Shown: positions 18,327 to 30,905, counted from the stretch's first letter. The stretch: 64,000 nt of DNA from Agapetus fuscipes (GCA_951799405.1 OX637345.1:7564001-7628000), one strand, 5' to 3'. Notes: generated by a model from the sequence alone, not told the origin. Translations and numbers: made by a program.

Positions 18327-21300
18327 ATGAAAGCGACAGGCGATGTTGAAATATTCAAAGGAAAAAGCTGGACCAAATTCAGGTTTAAATCTGCCAAAAC
18401 TAAAGTGGTAAACCTGCTTCTACTGACGGTTGCTTTAGTAATGTTTATACTGTATAACATAAGTGCATTTCGATACAATTTGACTGACGCTATATCCTGC
18501 TTTGATATGAGTATATTTTGGGGAGTTCCCGACATAACAGATGATGCTGTTCCACCTCCGAAAGGAAGGTCGATATTCTTTCATGAAACTTCCTGCAATC
18601 CTTCACCCAGCTGGACAATACAAATCAGCCCCAGACAGGCTTGTGCCGTGGAGTCAGCCGCCAGACTAAACCCCAACAGGACGGTATATCTTCTGTACAC
18701 TTCTCCGATCCAGTTTCCCAACGCTTCGGACGATCCGGACAGAAATGAAAGGATCCTGAGGGAGCTGCTGAAGTATAGCAACATTAGGATAAGAAGGATT
18801 TATTTGAAGAAGTATACGGAAGGGACACCTCTGGAGGATTGGTATTTGAAAGGAGAATTACATAGGTGAGTGATGTTTTAAACTATTTTCTTAATAATAA
18901 TAAGGGTAGGTACTAGCAAGCAATAACAAAATATTTGATTACTTTTCCCTAGCAACACGGCTACAATTTTGTTTTCCAATAATTATTGGATAACAAATTA
19001 TATATGCAGGGAAAATAATATTTATTACCTAATTTTGCTGAAATTAATAAAATGTCTGCACTGTTTAGAAATGTTGAAAAATTATGGGCCAATTGTTTTC
19101 AGTTTTTTTATAACTTTCTAATAAAAAGGATAAACACAACAATTTTCTGATAAAACTCCATGTTCTGTAAAAAAAACTGAATCTATCTATAACATTTGAA
19201 GATTTGAGGGAGGGAGAGAGTCTTTTATATCTTTGCAAAGTAATAATTGGTCAATTTTATACAGGGTCCTTTAATGGCACTAGCCATCTCAAGGGTGACT
19301 GTATCATGTATGTGTTGAAGCTTCTTTTCAACAAATGTATCTGCTCTCAACTCTAAAAGAAAACTGTTCCAAAAGGATGGATCAATCAAGGAAACATTGT
19401 TATTTTTTAATTGTTAAAAAATGAAAGGACCAAACATACATGATATGATAATGTATATTATAATTGTGTATTCTTATCTGCAGGCATCCTGTTAATAATT
19501 ATATCATCTAATTATTCCTATCATACAAAACAAAAAAATAATTGTTTGATAGTACCATTTATCAGTTTGAAGCATTCATAAAACAAACTTCCTTAACTAC
19601 TAGTTTGAAATGGGGCTGAACACCCAGACTACGTAAAATGATACTTTTGTGTTTGAAAGGTCTGGCTGACAGTTGAGGCCCACAGTACGATTCAATGCTG
19701 TAAGCTAGTTATGACTCCAGCTATATTATACCTCAATGAATGTAAGTCATACTGGAGGAGAGGATATTACGTGTCCTCTCACTAATAAATACAGAATCCA
19801 TGGGCGTAACTAGGAAGGGGCTGGAAGTAAAAAATAATCTTAATTGTTATTAAATTGTATTTACTGAAATGACCATTTTTCGAGCATCGCTCAGTCCGGT
19901 CGATAGCTCAGTTGGTAGAGTGCTCGCATTCTACCACGTGAGCTCGGGTTCGAATCCCACCGAGGAGGGTGTCAGAAATGATTTCCTATTTCGGTGTTTA
20001 TTTCAAACCCCATAATAAAAATACCGGCAAGGTTTACTCAGCCTTCACAAGAAATGAGTACCAGCCCCCTCGAGAGCTGGGATACCCCCTCTTCAAATGA
20101 AGTGGTTGGCGTAAGGCCGGCTCCCTTACCTGTAAAAATAAATAGGTTCAACTCGCCACATGCGACCCCTTCGGGGATAACGCGGCAAGAAGTTACACTA
20201 TATGTGTAGCTTAGTTGCGTTTTTTTTTTGCGTTTGCTTGTCCCTTCCTAGAGATGTGCGCCATATTGATATTTTTTGTGATATTATAAATTTCGATATT
20301 GATTTTGGAATATCAGAATAATTTTGCAAATTGCCCCCCCCCCTGACAATTTTTTGTGCTAATGTTTGATGTCCCTTTCTTCTGGAAGCTAAATAACTTG
20401 CATGCTACCCCCCCCCCCCCCCTCCGCGTCGACAATACATTTTAGTGACGATGATCTTCTAGACTGTACCACATATTATATGAGTTTTATGGTAAATAAA
20501 ACTCTGCTCTCATTTCTATAATTCTATGCTATTATTTTTTAAACAGGTCCTCTTATGGCAACTCCCACGCGAGCGATGTCCTCCGATATCTCTCACTGTG
20601 GAGGTACGGGGGCACCTACATGGACCTGGACGTGATTGTGATGAAGAATCTGGACAGTCTGGGCTACAACTATGCGGGGGCAGAGTCACCAGAGAACGTG
20701 GCGTCCGGAGTGCTCAACTTTGATCCGGAAAACTTCGGCCATGAGATGGCGGACAAATGCCTAAAGTGAGTCTTTTGAGGATTTACATTTGATCAAACAC
20801 AAACTGACTTCCAGTTCAACACTGCTACTCCTCTTCTATTCATCTTCTGTGTATCTGGTCTCCTTTATGCTGTAGGTACATGTTGTGCAAATTCTTACCG
20901 CGGTGATTGTAACCAAAGGGATCACATATGGCAAATGGAATCTATATGTTTTCACAGGTAAGGCAATTCACTAGTGTAATCTAAGGCTTATGCTAAGCAT
21001 CTCACATTTACAAATATTATAATTAACGTTCAAGATTAATTACACTTTTGGATATTAGACAAACTGTTTTGAGAGAATTTAGTTGTCGAAGTTTTCAAGT
21101 TTGTAAAAAAAAATATTTTTGCATAGTCAAACGACCGCATCTACAATTTTTTGACCTTAACCATGTCACGACGTTCAATTATTCAATAGTAGAGCTTTTA
21201 AAAAGTTGCTCACTGTAGTGTAAGTTGTAACTACTTAAATGTAAGCAAGAAAGTAGAAGAAAAAGGTAATTGTCCATCGTCAAGAATATTTCAAGCATCT

Positions 21301-22818
21301 GAAGCCGGCTGTGAAAGCCTAAATACATTTAGCTTGTCAATGTGGAATGTGTTAAGGTTTTTTTTTATGTGAATTCCAGTGAGATCCGCATGAACTTCAG
21401 GGGAGACGACTGGGGCTATAATGGACCTGGCGTCATCACGCGCATCCTCAAGAAAACCTGCGACACCAACAGCGTCAAGTCCATGAACGTGAAGAGATGC
21501 AAGGGTGAGAAATGATCTATGATACAACAGTAACCAAAGGATAAAATATTGCCAACTCGACCATTGTGAAAGCGTTGTAAACAGAACAATGGATGGAAGA
21601 CACAATACCTCTATTGAGTTTAGTATTTTCAGTATATTTTTTTCTATTTACGCCGTGGTTGAGTATTAACACAATGTTTTATACTCAAGGTACAGTGGAA
21701 TTTTACATGAGTACCAACAAATCTCATTACCATGCCTGGATTAAGGGCAGTTTGAGTGGTGCAACGGCCCTTGACGTTTCCTTTTTTTCCCCAAAGACTT
21801 TTTATAAAGGATTGAAAGAAACCATTTATATTTGTTTACCAATAAAATGAACATTCAACTAACGGATGAAGCGCACAGAGATATTGGATTTTTTAAGAAA
21901 TAATAAGCTTTTGCTACTGATCGATAGATGGCAAACATGGATATCTCTACTTGAAATGTTGTAGTAGGTACTCAGATTGGTATTGCTTCATAAAAAGTAC
22001 CTATATACCTATAATAGGGAAGTTGCAGTGGTAGGGAAAACGGTTGAAAATAATATGGTTGTGTAGAGTACATTTCAAGGATCACAACCATATATTTTTT
22101 AAGTAGTAAAAATAAAGATATCATTGATAATTTTGAAAAATAAAATGCGGAGAATTTACAACCCGCCAAAAAAGCAATGTAAACGGTTAGGGACGTGTGT
22201 CGTCATTTTGACGACAAACGTCGCTGTCAAACCGACTACCTGGGCCATTTGACACCTAAACTCCGAAGATCTGACGTCATATCCGCCCGAATAAAGCAAT
22301 GACCTGTTTTAGCAAAAATGGAAAATACGCAAATTTTAAAGAGCTATAATTTAAAAACTAAGGCACATATAATTTTTTTAAAAACGCAAATGCATTAAAA
22401 AAAAATATAGCCTACCATTTTATGAAATAAAATAAAAAAGTGCAAATACCCTATTGCATGTCTTTCCCCAATCTAGGTCTTGTTACAACCTTCCTTATTC
22501 TATTCATTTGTTGCCTTCAATGCTTACCTTTGTGTTTCAATACCTACTTCACTTAAATGCTTTTTTGTACTTTCAGGCTTCAAGGTCCTGCCTCCTTCAG
22601 CCTTCTACCCTATCCACTGGAAAAGCTGGTCCATGTACTTTGACTCGAGGAGACTCAAAGATGCTCAGAAGAGTGTCAAGTCCTCGTATGCCATCCACGT
22701 GTGGAACAAATTCAGCATCAAGGAGAAAGTCTTCACCAAGCAGAAGGATGTGGCGTACGGAGTTATAGCCAAACAGTTCTGTCCCAATGTCTACAGAGAA
22801 AGTGGAGATGAATTCTAG
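18327..22818 (+). CDS. A4GALT-like: Alpha-1,4-glycosyltransferase of the A4GALT / Gb3-synthase family, four exons, complete
   Basis: Coding exons: 18327-18865, 20547-20765, 21380-21504, 22577-22818. All junctions are GT-AG and keep one frame, giving 374 residues. The enzyme adds an alpha-1,4-linked galactose or, as reported for insect relatives, N-acetylgalactosamine to glycolipids in the Golgi. Topology: short cytosolic N-terminus, one membrane segment at residues about 27-48 (VVNLLLLTVALVMFILY), lumenal catalytic domain. Motifs: RYGGTYMDLDVIVMKNL with DXD at D206-D208 for nucleotide sugar and metal, DDWGYNGPGVITR at 262-274, and HVWNK at 335-339 of the glycosphingolipid-synthase domain. N-glycosylation sequons NLT 51, NRT and NAS in exon 1. 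Start chosen as the ATG giving a normal anchor and length. Introns carry SINE-A pieces. Donor sugar not determinable from sequence. Confidence 0.93.
18866..19895. other. Intron 1 of the A4GALT-like gene, 5' part
   Basis: AT-rich. Short repeat traces: a repeat-E-like string CCCTAGCAACACGGCTACAAT at 18948 and a segment at 19640-19720 that resembles 23195-23285 (GTCTGGCTGACAGTTG / GTCTGGCTAACAGTTG). Confidence 0.5.
19896..20229 (+). repeat. SINE-A, full-length, in intron 1
   Basis: CCGGTCGATAGCTCAGTTGG (box A), GGGTTCGAATCCC (box B), body with TACCGGCAAGGTTTACTCAG, and end GTAGCTTAGTTGCGTT followed by a T-run. Good reference copy for the family. Confidence 0.95.
20406..20422. repeat. Poly-C run
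   Basis: About 17 consecutive C in intron 1; another shorter C-run lies at 20334. Length may be unreliable in assembly. Confidence 0.8.
20876..20966 (-). repeat. SINE-A 3' fragment in intron 2
   Basis: AAATTCTTACCGCGGTGATTG, ATCACATATGGCAAATGGAAT and TTTTCACAGGTAAGG are the SINE-A end in reverse, diverged. Confidence 0.6.
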
Positions 22819-22903
22819 CTATTGTTTTATGTATAAAATATCACAAGTAAAAACATTTAGGTACCTACCTAAATTAAAACTCCACAGTAGCGTTTCACTG
22901 AAA

Positions 22904-22909
22904 AATAAA
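22904..22909 (+). promoter_or_regulatory. Candidate polyadenylation signal of the A4GALT-like gene
   Basis: AATAAA, 86 bases after the stop codon, in ACTGAAAAATAAAAAGAAAGG. Confidence 0.5.
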
Positions 22910-24285
22910 AAGAAAGGTTAATAGTTTTGTTTCACATTCCCTTCATTTTTCGGAAAATCACATGAGTGAGGTTAACCGCAAAGTTTTATATTTGAGATAT
23001 TTAAGTACCTACTCCCTAGCTGATTTGCGGCCGGTAAAATTGGTCGGTAAATTTGTCAATTTTGACAGATAAAAAGGCATTATCATAACTATAAGACACC
23101 ATGGCATGTGCAATTATTAGGTGTCGAAACACAAAATGGAGAAAACATAAAAAAGAGAAAAGGTGGGTACGTGATCATTAAATATTTTTTTGAAACGAGA
23201 ACTACGCTGTTGTATTCAACAAGTCTGGCTAACAGTTGTGTCTCATATTATGCTTCAATACCGTAAGATACTCATAGTTTCGGCTCGCAGATCAGCGAGG
23301 TTTGAATACTTTTTATTTTTATTCAAGACATACTTTATAGCATTATCATCTGATTTCATCCACAATTCCTTACTTTATTAGTAAAACTTAATAAAAACCT
23401 CTTCTTAAAAACAGAAAATCCCTAGGAATTCAAAAAAAATATTAAAAAGAGTATAAAAATATTTTCTGTGCTTCTAGAACTACCTTTTTAACTACTTCAG
23501 GTATTATTCATGCACAGAAAATCCATGGCTCATCTGCCTGTTACAGTGAATTTTCCATACATAATACTGATAATCCATGGATTAGATGTTTTATGAATAA
23601 CAACTCAATGTGAATAACACTATTAAAGTTTAGGAGTTGTCGTTGAAATAAGTCACATGCCTTACAAACATTAGGTCGCTAGTGATTTAAAATGACATAG
23701 CTTTTTTATTTTAATAGAAACATTTTGTACATAAATGATTGAAAGCATGTTTCATGTAAGAGAGTGTTCTTCATCCTGTATAACTAAGCTAATGGTTCTC
23801 ATAATACCTATTCATGACTCTCGGTCATCCCCAAGGCTCTTGCTCATATGAGCACAACTTCAACCTCTTGCAAGCCTTCTTTTTGTACACAACAAGTTTC
23901 CTTAATTATAGTGCACTCTCACAGCCATCAACACGCTGGAAGCAACTGCATATTTAAATTTTCAAATGTAGTAAAATTACAATTAAAAATGTCTTTTTTG
24001 GACTTATTTAAAAGTTCTATACTCCGAGTAACAATGTTGCACGACGACATCAGTGCGGCTTTTCGGTACATGAAATAAGGCATGTCCTCGTCCACAAGAT
24101 ACAACCTGTAGCTCTCCAACAGGGTGGGACTGTCTATTGAACCATTGCGCCTGGTTTCTAGGCTAGGAAGCCAGTCTCCTGAAGTTGAATAGCAATGAAA
24201 TTGGCTACTTTTTAATGATCTCTTTGTTTTCTGATATGACCTGCAGATGAAAAATTGCCAATTGTTTGGATCTTGCATTTTGCTT
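22910..24285. other. Spacer downstream of the A4GALT-like gene
   Basis: No supported gene. 23195-23285 resembles 19640-19720. A 26-codon frame from 23101 (MACAIIRCRN...) and a 149-residue minus frame at 23928-24377 lack domains; the latter overlaps an antisense LINE remnant. Confidence 0.4.
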
Positions 24286-24396
24286 TGCCGGCCCTTTTTT
24301 GTGGGATGCCTTGCCGCATGATCTGAGAGCTGTGGAGAGTGATTTCGAGTCAAATTTAAAATGCATCTGTTCAGCACATGCTATGGCTCTGCAGTG
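24286..24396 (+). pseudogene. CR1/L2-type LINE reverse transcriptase terminal remnant
   Basis: One frame reads PFLWDALPHDLRAVESDFES and NLKCICSAHAMALQ then stop. It matches the (A)GP-x-LWN-x-LP-x-x-LR ... F-x-x-xLK motif order near the end of CR1/L2 reverse transcriptases. Similar to 2303-2397, including the following AATTCAC. Confidence 0.7.
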
Positions 24397-25943
24397 AATT
24401 CACAAAATGGCACTTTAAAATATGACTTATTATTATAATGATTTCTGGCAAATGGTCGATGCAGTCACATGCAAGAATGTCATATATGAATGACATTTTA
24501 AGTGGACATAATTATGAACTTTCAAAGTATTATCTTGTATCAAAGTATATTATATTCTAAAATTCTACCATTGGTATGTTTCATATCAGAGCTCAATATT
24601 ATTGGTTGTAAAATAAATGAAATTTAGGACATATCTAAGAAATCAATATTGTTTAATGTTGAAAATATTGTTACTTACATAAATATATTTAAAACTTACT
24701 TAATTATTAATTGTATATCATACTCAGTTTATATAATTTTTAATATATGAATGTTGACTGAAAAATTCATACTTAATTAACAGACAACTCTGCATAGGCT
24801 CTGGCCACCTCAATATTGGAATTGCATAGTGTTCCTTGTTTTATTACGAGTACAATGATTTTTCATCCCAGTAGTTTTATTAAAAGGAGTCCGCACATTT
24901 GAAACGGGTAAAATTTATTTTTCGTTTGTCGAAATATTTTGTTCGCAAAAGTGACAGCCATTTCTAGAACTAGTGATGTTTTAATATATAGGTACTTGCT
25001 TCTTCAAGTATGTAACTTCTATGCTCTTGGTAATAGATACTTGTAAAAATCATCCCGTACATAATGAGGTGGGAACATTTTTGAATTGGAATTTATCAGC
25101 TATTTTCATACTTTCAACAACACTAGTAACAAACACGTTACCATAGTGATTTCATGGGTTTCCATGGTGATATATACAAGGATTGAAGACGGAGTAGAGA
25201 CACGTTGCTTACATAGAAAATAACAAAAGCATTTCATATGTCGTGAGCGGAACAGCACTATTAACAATGTATGGTGTCAAAGACGTTGCATCATGTTGAT
25301 TGGTACTAAATCACATTCACAGCCCCTCCATATATATACCTCCATGACCGTACATATATTTCATAATACCTACTGTAAAATAAAACAAAAATTCCGAATA
25401 TCTGGAATCCATTTTTTTACCGTGGGTAACGATCTGTGATGTCAGCCAGCCGAGGGATACCTATTTTGAATGTGCCGACTCCAATGATTTTTAAAAAATC
25501 CAAAAAATGTGAGTCTCGGAAGCAATCTGGTATATTATACCAAAAAAAGTATTTGATGATGCCAAAATAGTTTGTTATATGTAGGTACTTTATGAAGCTT
25601 TATTATTTATCAATACCTAAATATAATATATCATTTGGATTAATGTTTATTGCAAGTTAAATTATTTTTTGATGAAATCATTATTTGATGTAGGTAAGTA
25701 TTTACAGATATAATATGGATAAATTACATATTATAAAATATCAATAAAATTATTATTATTATATTATACATTCCTAAACATTGTAATGCTATTCAAAAGA
25801 CACTTTGATGTGTAAATTTTCGATGGAGTCAAAATAAATGACATACACAAACAGATTGTGACATCAACTGATTTTATTAACAAATTACAATTAATTTTAT
25901 TTTAAGCTTAATCACACTTTCTGCATCTAAGAGGAACTATTGT
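24397..25943. other. AT-rich spacer, nothing recognised
   Basis: No gene-like frame and no clear copy of the families listed here. Confidence 0.45.
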
Positions 25944-26115
25944 GAGAGAACTAACATTATTCTCGACGTTTCATTGACGTCATAGTCAACATCTTCAAGA
26001 GGCACCCTTTCTGCACAATGATTGAGGATATACTAATATCGTCTTGCAGTAATGGTGCCTCTTGAAGATATTGGCTATGATGTCAATGAAACGTTGAAAA
26101 TAGTGTCAACTCTCC
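25944..26115. mobile_element. Type H2 hairpin element: inverted pair of hammerhead-like units
   Basis: Left arm 25944-26014 and right arm 26046-26115 are inverted copies separated by 31 bp. The right arm (+) reads GGTGCCTC, TTGAAGA, TATTGGC-TATGAT-GTCAAT, GAA, ACGTT, GAAAATAG. The first core base is T instead of C. Flank GAGAGAACTAACATTATTCTC is shared with 50205 and 50455 types. Confidence 0.7.
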
Positions 26116-26480
26116 CATAACGGTTTGTCTAATGTACAAAAAATGTGAGTAACTAATTTTGAAATTAACATTAATTGTAGGTTGTAAATATGACAAATGA
26201 TGGTAGCGCCAGTTGAATTTTACTTGATTTTATCCTGGTTTGGCCGGATCAAGTACAAATGCATTAGTAGGTGTGTGTGTGCATAAGTCTCCATGTTTTG
26301 CATGTGTTTATTTTGAAAATTATGTTCTTGATTGCTAAGGTTGTTACTTATGTAATCCTGTACTCTATGTATAAAACATAAACTCCCATCGATAGTGTAT
26401 CGATGTATATCTATCGCAATCAAAATAGAAAAATGTATGGAAGATACGACAGCACCCTTAGTGCGTGAAAAAAAACGTGA

Positions 26481-26606
26481 CTAAGCTACACATAGAGTGT
26501 AACTTCTTGCCGCGTTCTCCTCGAAGGCGTCGCATGTGGCAAGTGGAACCTATTTATTTTTACAGGTAAGGGGGCGGGCCTTACGCCAACCACTTCAGTT
26601 GAATTT
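26481..26606 (-). repeat. SINE-A 3' fragment
   Basis: GACTAAGCTACACATAGAGTG through ACAGGTAAGG and CCTTACGCCAACCACTTCAG, reverse orientation. It ends where the CR1-type element's tail begins. Confidence 0.8.
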
Positions 26607-26614
26607 TATTTTTT

Positions 26615-27611
26615 ATTTTTTGGACGATTTCTTTAGCGCCGTACTGTGATCAATCACCTCAAGGGCGCTTTACACGTTGTAAAAACAATAATTAACATTA
26701 ACTTAAACTTACGGACAAACAAATATTTAAAATGGCAAAAAAATCAATTTGAACAGAATATAAAATCAAAGTACAATAAATTACACCAACGTTTGACGAG
26801 AACAAAAAATCAAATCAAATTGTATCTACATCAATTTCAGAAACCAAACAAAAATAAAATTAAAGTAATTCCAAGTTATACAGTTATAGTAGAGCTACTG
26901 TTCAGAAATTTCATAAAATTTAGAAAAAAGGTGTGTCTTCAGGCCTCCCCTGAAACTGTCGTAGTCAGCAGCCCGCCTGAGACTCAGAGGAAGATCGTTC
27001 CAGAGCTGGGGACCTGCATAGTAAAGAGCGCGATCCCCATAAACAGTCTTTTGTGATCTGAGAGGTAAAACCATCTCATGGGCTGCACTCTGTGCCGATC
27101 TAAGAGCACGATGTCTCTCCCCCAAGTCTCTGAAAGAGCACATTTCCCTTATGTAGTCTGGTGCCGCGCCAGTGACAGCCCTGTACATGAGGGCACACAC
27201 TTTGTACTGTATTCGGGCCTCCACTGGTAACCAGTGTAATTCCCGCAGAAAAGGTGTACAGCTATCGTATTTACTGGCACCGAACACAATGCGTGCTGAC
27301 GCCCTCATCACAGACTGCAATCTGCTCAGCTGCACACGCGGCAAACCTGCCAGAAGAATGTTGCAGTAATCAATCCTAGACAGAACCAGTGAAGATATGA
27401 GCGTTTTAACGCAATCATTTGTCAAATGTCTCTTCACTGTTTTGATCTGTCTAAGATGATAAAAGCAGGAAGAAACTATGGTACTTATGTGCTGCTCCAT
27501 TGACAGGCTGCTGTCCACGACCGCTCCAAGAATCCTTACGGATGTACTGGGCCTTACACACACCCCACCAACAACCAGGTCACCGACAGGTATACAGTTG
27601 AAGGGGGGACT
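26615..27611 (-). pseudogene. CR1/L2-type LINE: reverse transcriptase C-terminal third plus 3' UTR
   Basis: The longest LINE coding fragment here (about 239 open residues from 27611 to 26895, minus strand). Seen: TSVRILGAVVDSSLSMEQHI, LVLSRIDYCNILLAGLPRVQ, FLRELHWLPVEARIQYKVCA, TVYGDRALYYAGPQLWNDLP and GGLKTHLFSKFYEISEQ. These are the thumb and C-terminal motifs of CR1/L2 reverse transcriptases (R-x-DYCN-x-LL-x-G-x-P, HWLPV, LWN-x-LP). No stop over this stretch. The 3' UTR end at 26625-26680 carries GCGCCGTACTGTGATC and CACCTCAAGGGCGCTT on the + strand, a short stem shared with 39041 and 59031. A stop lies just upstream of 27611, so the 5' part is lost. Confidence 0.92.
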
Positions 27612-28110
27612 TAGTGCTTAGACTGCGTGATTTAGTTTCCAAACATTTTTCTACTTATGGAGAGGAGTTTAGCGACGTTTCTCTGCTGAAAAAAAAAATT
27701 TAGACCACACATTTGGATTTCATTGATATTTTAAGTTGAAACTTATTTTTGTTGTAATAGTAGAATATTTAATTTCTAAGCTACACTTTTAAATCATTTC
27801 TTTATATTGTAAAGACTGTTTTAGGTACTAAAGACTTAGATAATGACCATTTAAGATGGCTTTTCACAAAGCTACATCCAAAGATTTTGTTATAAATATT
27901 AAGTTGTACAAAATACTTTTGAATGTTGTAGAAAATATGCTTCTTGTGCAATAAGTATTTCCTGAACATGCATAGTCTCTTTATGGTTTTTAAAAATGCC
28001 AAAAGTGATTTTGGACAGTTTAAGTTTCGTGTATTTTTTTATTTTTTGCAATAAATGAATGTTAAACTTTTTATTTATTTTTACCACTAAAGTAAAGAGT
28101 TATTCATGTA
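27612..28110. other. AT-rich spacer, nothing recognised
   Basis: Small open frames only; no domains. Confidence 0.4.
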
Positions 28111-28290
28111 TTAATGCACAATGGACTCAGCACATGAATTGGCATACACAAAAATTATTACATCGCACAGCCGGGTTGCCAGGGACACAGCAAATAAATA
28201 TTTTGCAATTGGTTGACGAGGCCTGCTGCCCCATACAAGCGTGACATTTACCCGCCGAGAAAAAAGATCTAAATTCAATTTTGTTCTGAG
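28111..28290 (+). repeat. Repeat E copy
   Basis: TGGACTCAGCACATGAATTGG, ACAGCCGGGTTGCCAGGGACA, TTTTGCAATTGGTTGACGAGG and GCGTGACATTTACCCGCC align with 6655-6860 along the whole length. Confidence 0.7.
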
Positions 28291-29124
28291 TCCATGCAAT
28301 AAAGACTCATTACACTTGCATATTTGTGAATATAGATGTTTGATATGTTACTGAGATAAGTGTTGTGTAAACAATGAATTATTCTATTGTTTCTTGAATT
28401 TTAGGTTTTAGATTTCTACTCCTCGAAGTGGCTCAATTTAAACGCAAGATTGCACGGGAAGATTCAGATATTTTTTATGTTTACAAATAAATGGGAACGC
28501 TAGATTCCTCCTATTGTAAAAAAGACTTAAAACCTAAAAAGAATCTGGCTAAAAATGCCAAAATTATGTATTTTTACAAATACAATATGTAGGAGATATG
28601 ATTTTATTTCAAATTGGGAATTGATAATACTTAATATAATATGTATTAGTTAATTGTAAAATAAGAACAAATCAATGTAGCTAGCAAACATTAATGGACA
28701 TATCTTATTTTTATTAAAAGAGAATGAATATGCTTTTGAATGAAACAATTTGAATGTGATTTGATTTTGTTAGTAAGACGAAAATCCTATGAAATTTTAA
28801 TTTAAAATTTTAAAAACATTGATCCTTTATCTCTTATTATTATCATTAACTTTTTTAAAAACCTCTTAAAAAGAAAAATTGATATAAAAGAGGGGTTTTT
28901 AAAAAAAAAATCATAAAACAATATTTTATGTATTTTATACATCGAAGGATGCAATATTGGAACCAAAGAACGCTCACATTTTTGTTAACAAACATGTAAA
29001 TATTATGTATTAATAATGATTGTATTTTTTGTTACCCGAAATAAAGTTTGAAATAATTGCTTGAAAGAAAATTCTGTTTAAATGGATTAAAGTCGATGTT
29101 TATGTTACTTATCTTCACTAGTGC
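28291..29124. other. AT-rich spacer, nothing recognised
   Basis: No coding content or family repeats seen. Confidence 0.4.
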
Positions 29125-29168
29125 ATTTGAAATAGAATAACGTTGGTTCGATTCCCGCCTGGTCCTCT

Positions 29169-29352
29169 GTACCCTGAGTAAGAGTTGCATGCTTAGCAAA
29201 ACTTGAGTAAAGTAAAAGTTTATGGAAATATTTAAACTTCAGTTTCAGTACCCCGAGTACGAGTTGCATGTTTAAAGTTGGAAAGTTGTTTAAAGTTGCG
29301 TGTTGGAAAGTATTTAAACGTATGCTCTACATTCAACTCGTGCTCGGGGTAC
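29169..29352. mobile_element. Insertion with inverted ends inside SINE-D
   Basis: Left end GTACCCTGAGTAAGAGTTGCA and right end (reverse complement) GTACCCCGAGCACGAGTTGAA match at most positions; a third copy of the motif lies inside at about 29250. MITE-like or fold-back. Target duplication unclear. Confidence 0.6.
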
Positions 29353-29390
29353 TGACCATAACTTTGAACCTGGTTCAACAGATGTCATTT

Positions 29391-29498
29391 GGTCTAAAAA
29401 TCTAAATCTAAGCTGAAAAGATATGTATCATTTGAAATTCATATTAAATGCATTCCCACAAGCAGACAAGCATAATTTCGCGCTCACACATGCCGCAT
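29391..29498 (-). mobile_element. LINE-B 3' end inserted into SINE-D
   Basis: AAAATCTAAATCTAAGCTGAA to TCGCGCTCACACATGCCGCAT, reverse orientation, only the last ~105 bp of the LINE. Confidence 0.8.
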
Positions 29499-30087
29499 GG
29501 TAATTACTTACTAATAAATAATTCATCAATAACATAAAGTAATGAACTATTAATTGATGATGTTAATATCTATATCTGGCCAGGCCAAGTAGATTGGTGA
29601 ATTGCATTTCTCTTCACAAATTAATTTAAAAATATTAAAAATAAAAGGAGAGTATAAAAATATACTTTATTGAATAAATATTTCTTAAATAAAATATTCA
29701 ATATTGAGAAAATTATTACAGATATTACCCGTGTACGGTTGATATAGACCTCCATGGTTTGAACTGAACGTAGGTGACAGTTGATGGATTGCGCTGTTAG
29801 GTACTACAAACTGATAAAATCAATGGGCATTAATTTTTTCAGTAACAAAACAAAAAGGGACATTTCACGAGATGGCTCTGACTCAGTTGCAAGAGGTGAG
29901 AAATCTCATGTAAGCGGCTACAATGATCATTGATTGCCTGCGAGTTCCTCACCGCTGACAGCACCTGAGCAAAAGGGAAAAAGCTGATCTAAGTTTTTAC
30001 AATGTGGACCAATGAACGCACGGCATTTTATGGTAGCCAATAAGCTTCCACACTAGCATTTTAAAAGAGGGACAGACAGCAGCAAAG

Positions 30088-30300
30088 AAACTAAGCTTCA
30101 CATATAGTGCAACTTCTTACCACGTTGCCCCCGAAGGTGGAACATATTTATTTTGAAAGGTAAGGTAGATGACAATGAACCAAAAGTGTCGGCGTACACA
30201 CCTTATTATCAGCACCTTGCTTAGATGGTAGAATGCTTGCGTTCAAAGCCAGAGGTCTATGGTTTCATTCCACCAGGGGTGCAAGACATCACTTCTTGTT
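30088..30300. repeat. SINE-A pieces, tail (-) then head (+)
   Basis: 30090-30172 (ACTAAGCTTCACATATAGTGC, TTACCACGTTGCCCCCGAAGG) is a reversed 3' end; 30218-30295 (TTGCTTAGATGGTAGAATGCT) is a head with weak box B. Confidence 0.6.
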
Positions 30301-30375
30301 TGAACATCATGAGGTCAGCAGGGACATCACAGGTAAGAGAGTCACTCTTATCTATGGAAATAAATCTATTATAGG

Positions 30376-30475
30376 TTACCTCAAGGCCCTGAAACAGGGG
30401 TGACATTGGCAAAGTGAACCGTTTTTTACAGTATGGGTGGTCAGCCTCATACCAACCTATAAGTCAAGGAATAAA
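30376..30475 (-). mobile_element. LINE-B internal 3' UTR fragment
   Basis: CCTGAAACAGGGGTGACATTG through ACCTATAAGTCAAGGAATA, reverse orientation, without the tail. Confidence 0.8.
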
Positions 30476-30905
30476 AGCAATTAATTACATTTGAGTATAA
30501 AAAAAATTATAATAATAGTAATCGCAACAAAACGGAAAATATATAATAATAACAATAAAACAACAAGCAAAATGAAATAGATCCCAGATTATCTAAAAAT
30601 ACAAAAGGAAAAGTTTTTTTTTCAATTTCGAACAGTTCGAACAACTCTGCACAACCCGAACATGACCCGAACTTACTCTGTGACCCGAACCATTCAAACG
30701 TCCAAACAGCAGACATGGTGATCCGGATCTTTTGTGTGGTTTAAATAGGTGTGATGGTAGATTTTTTGTTTCTTTATTTCACTTTTTTTTTTTATTAAAA
30801 GTAAGAAGTAAGATTAAAATTCGTTCATTAATAATATTTGAATAAAAAAATTCAAATACCCACATATTTTTATTTGTACCTAATGGTGTCTCATTTACGA
30901 ACGCC
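30476..30905. other. Region upstream of the cytohesin-like start exon
   Basis: AT-rich at first; base composition turns GC-richer from about 30890, as at many insect promoters. No TATA box placed with confidence. Confidence 0.4.

Larger units (their letters stand above)
29125..29632 (+). repeat. SINE-D copy split by two insertions
   Basis: Head GAATAACGTTGGTTCGATTCC at 29142, then an insertion (29169-29352), body CATAACTTTGAACCTGG at 29356, a second insertion (29391-29498), and the 3' half with AATTCATCAATAA and GGCCAGGCCAAGTAGATTGG. Both interruptions fall inside sequence that is continuous at 2447 and 55528. Confidence 0.85.

Noticed and set aside
18314..18535. Minus-strand ORF over A4GALT exon 1
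   Set aside because: Shadow of a well-supported exon on the + strand.
19896..19970. tRNA gene (box A and box B present)
   Set aside because: The same head recurs joined to one conserved 250-bp body at many loci, so it is a SINE head; the other tRNA-like heads were rejected for the same reason.
23101..23181. Short frame MACAIIRCRN... as a THAP-like N-terminus
   Set aside because: Only the first ten residues hint at a zinc finger; the spacing of the next cysteines and the conserved THAP residues are absent.
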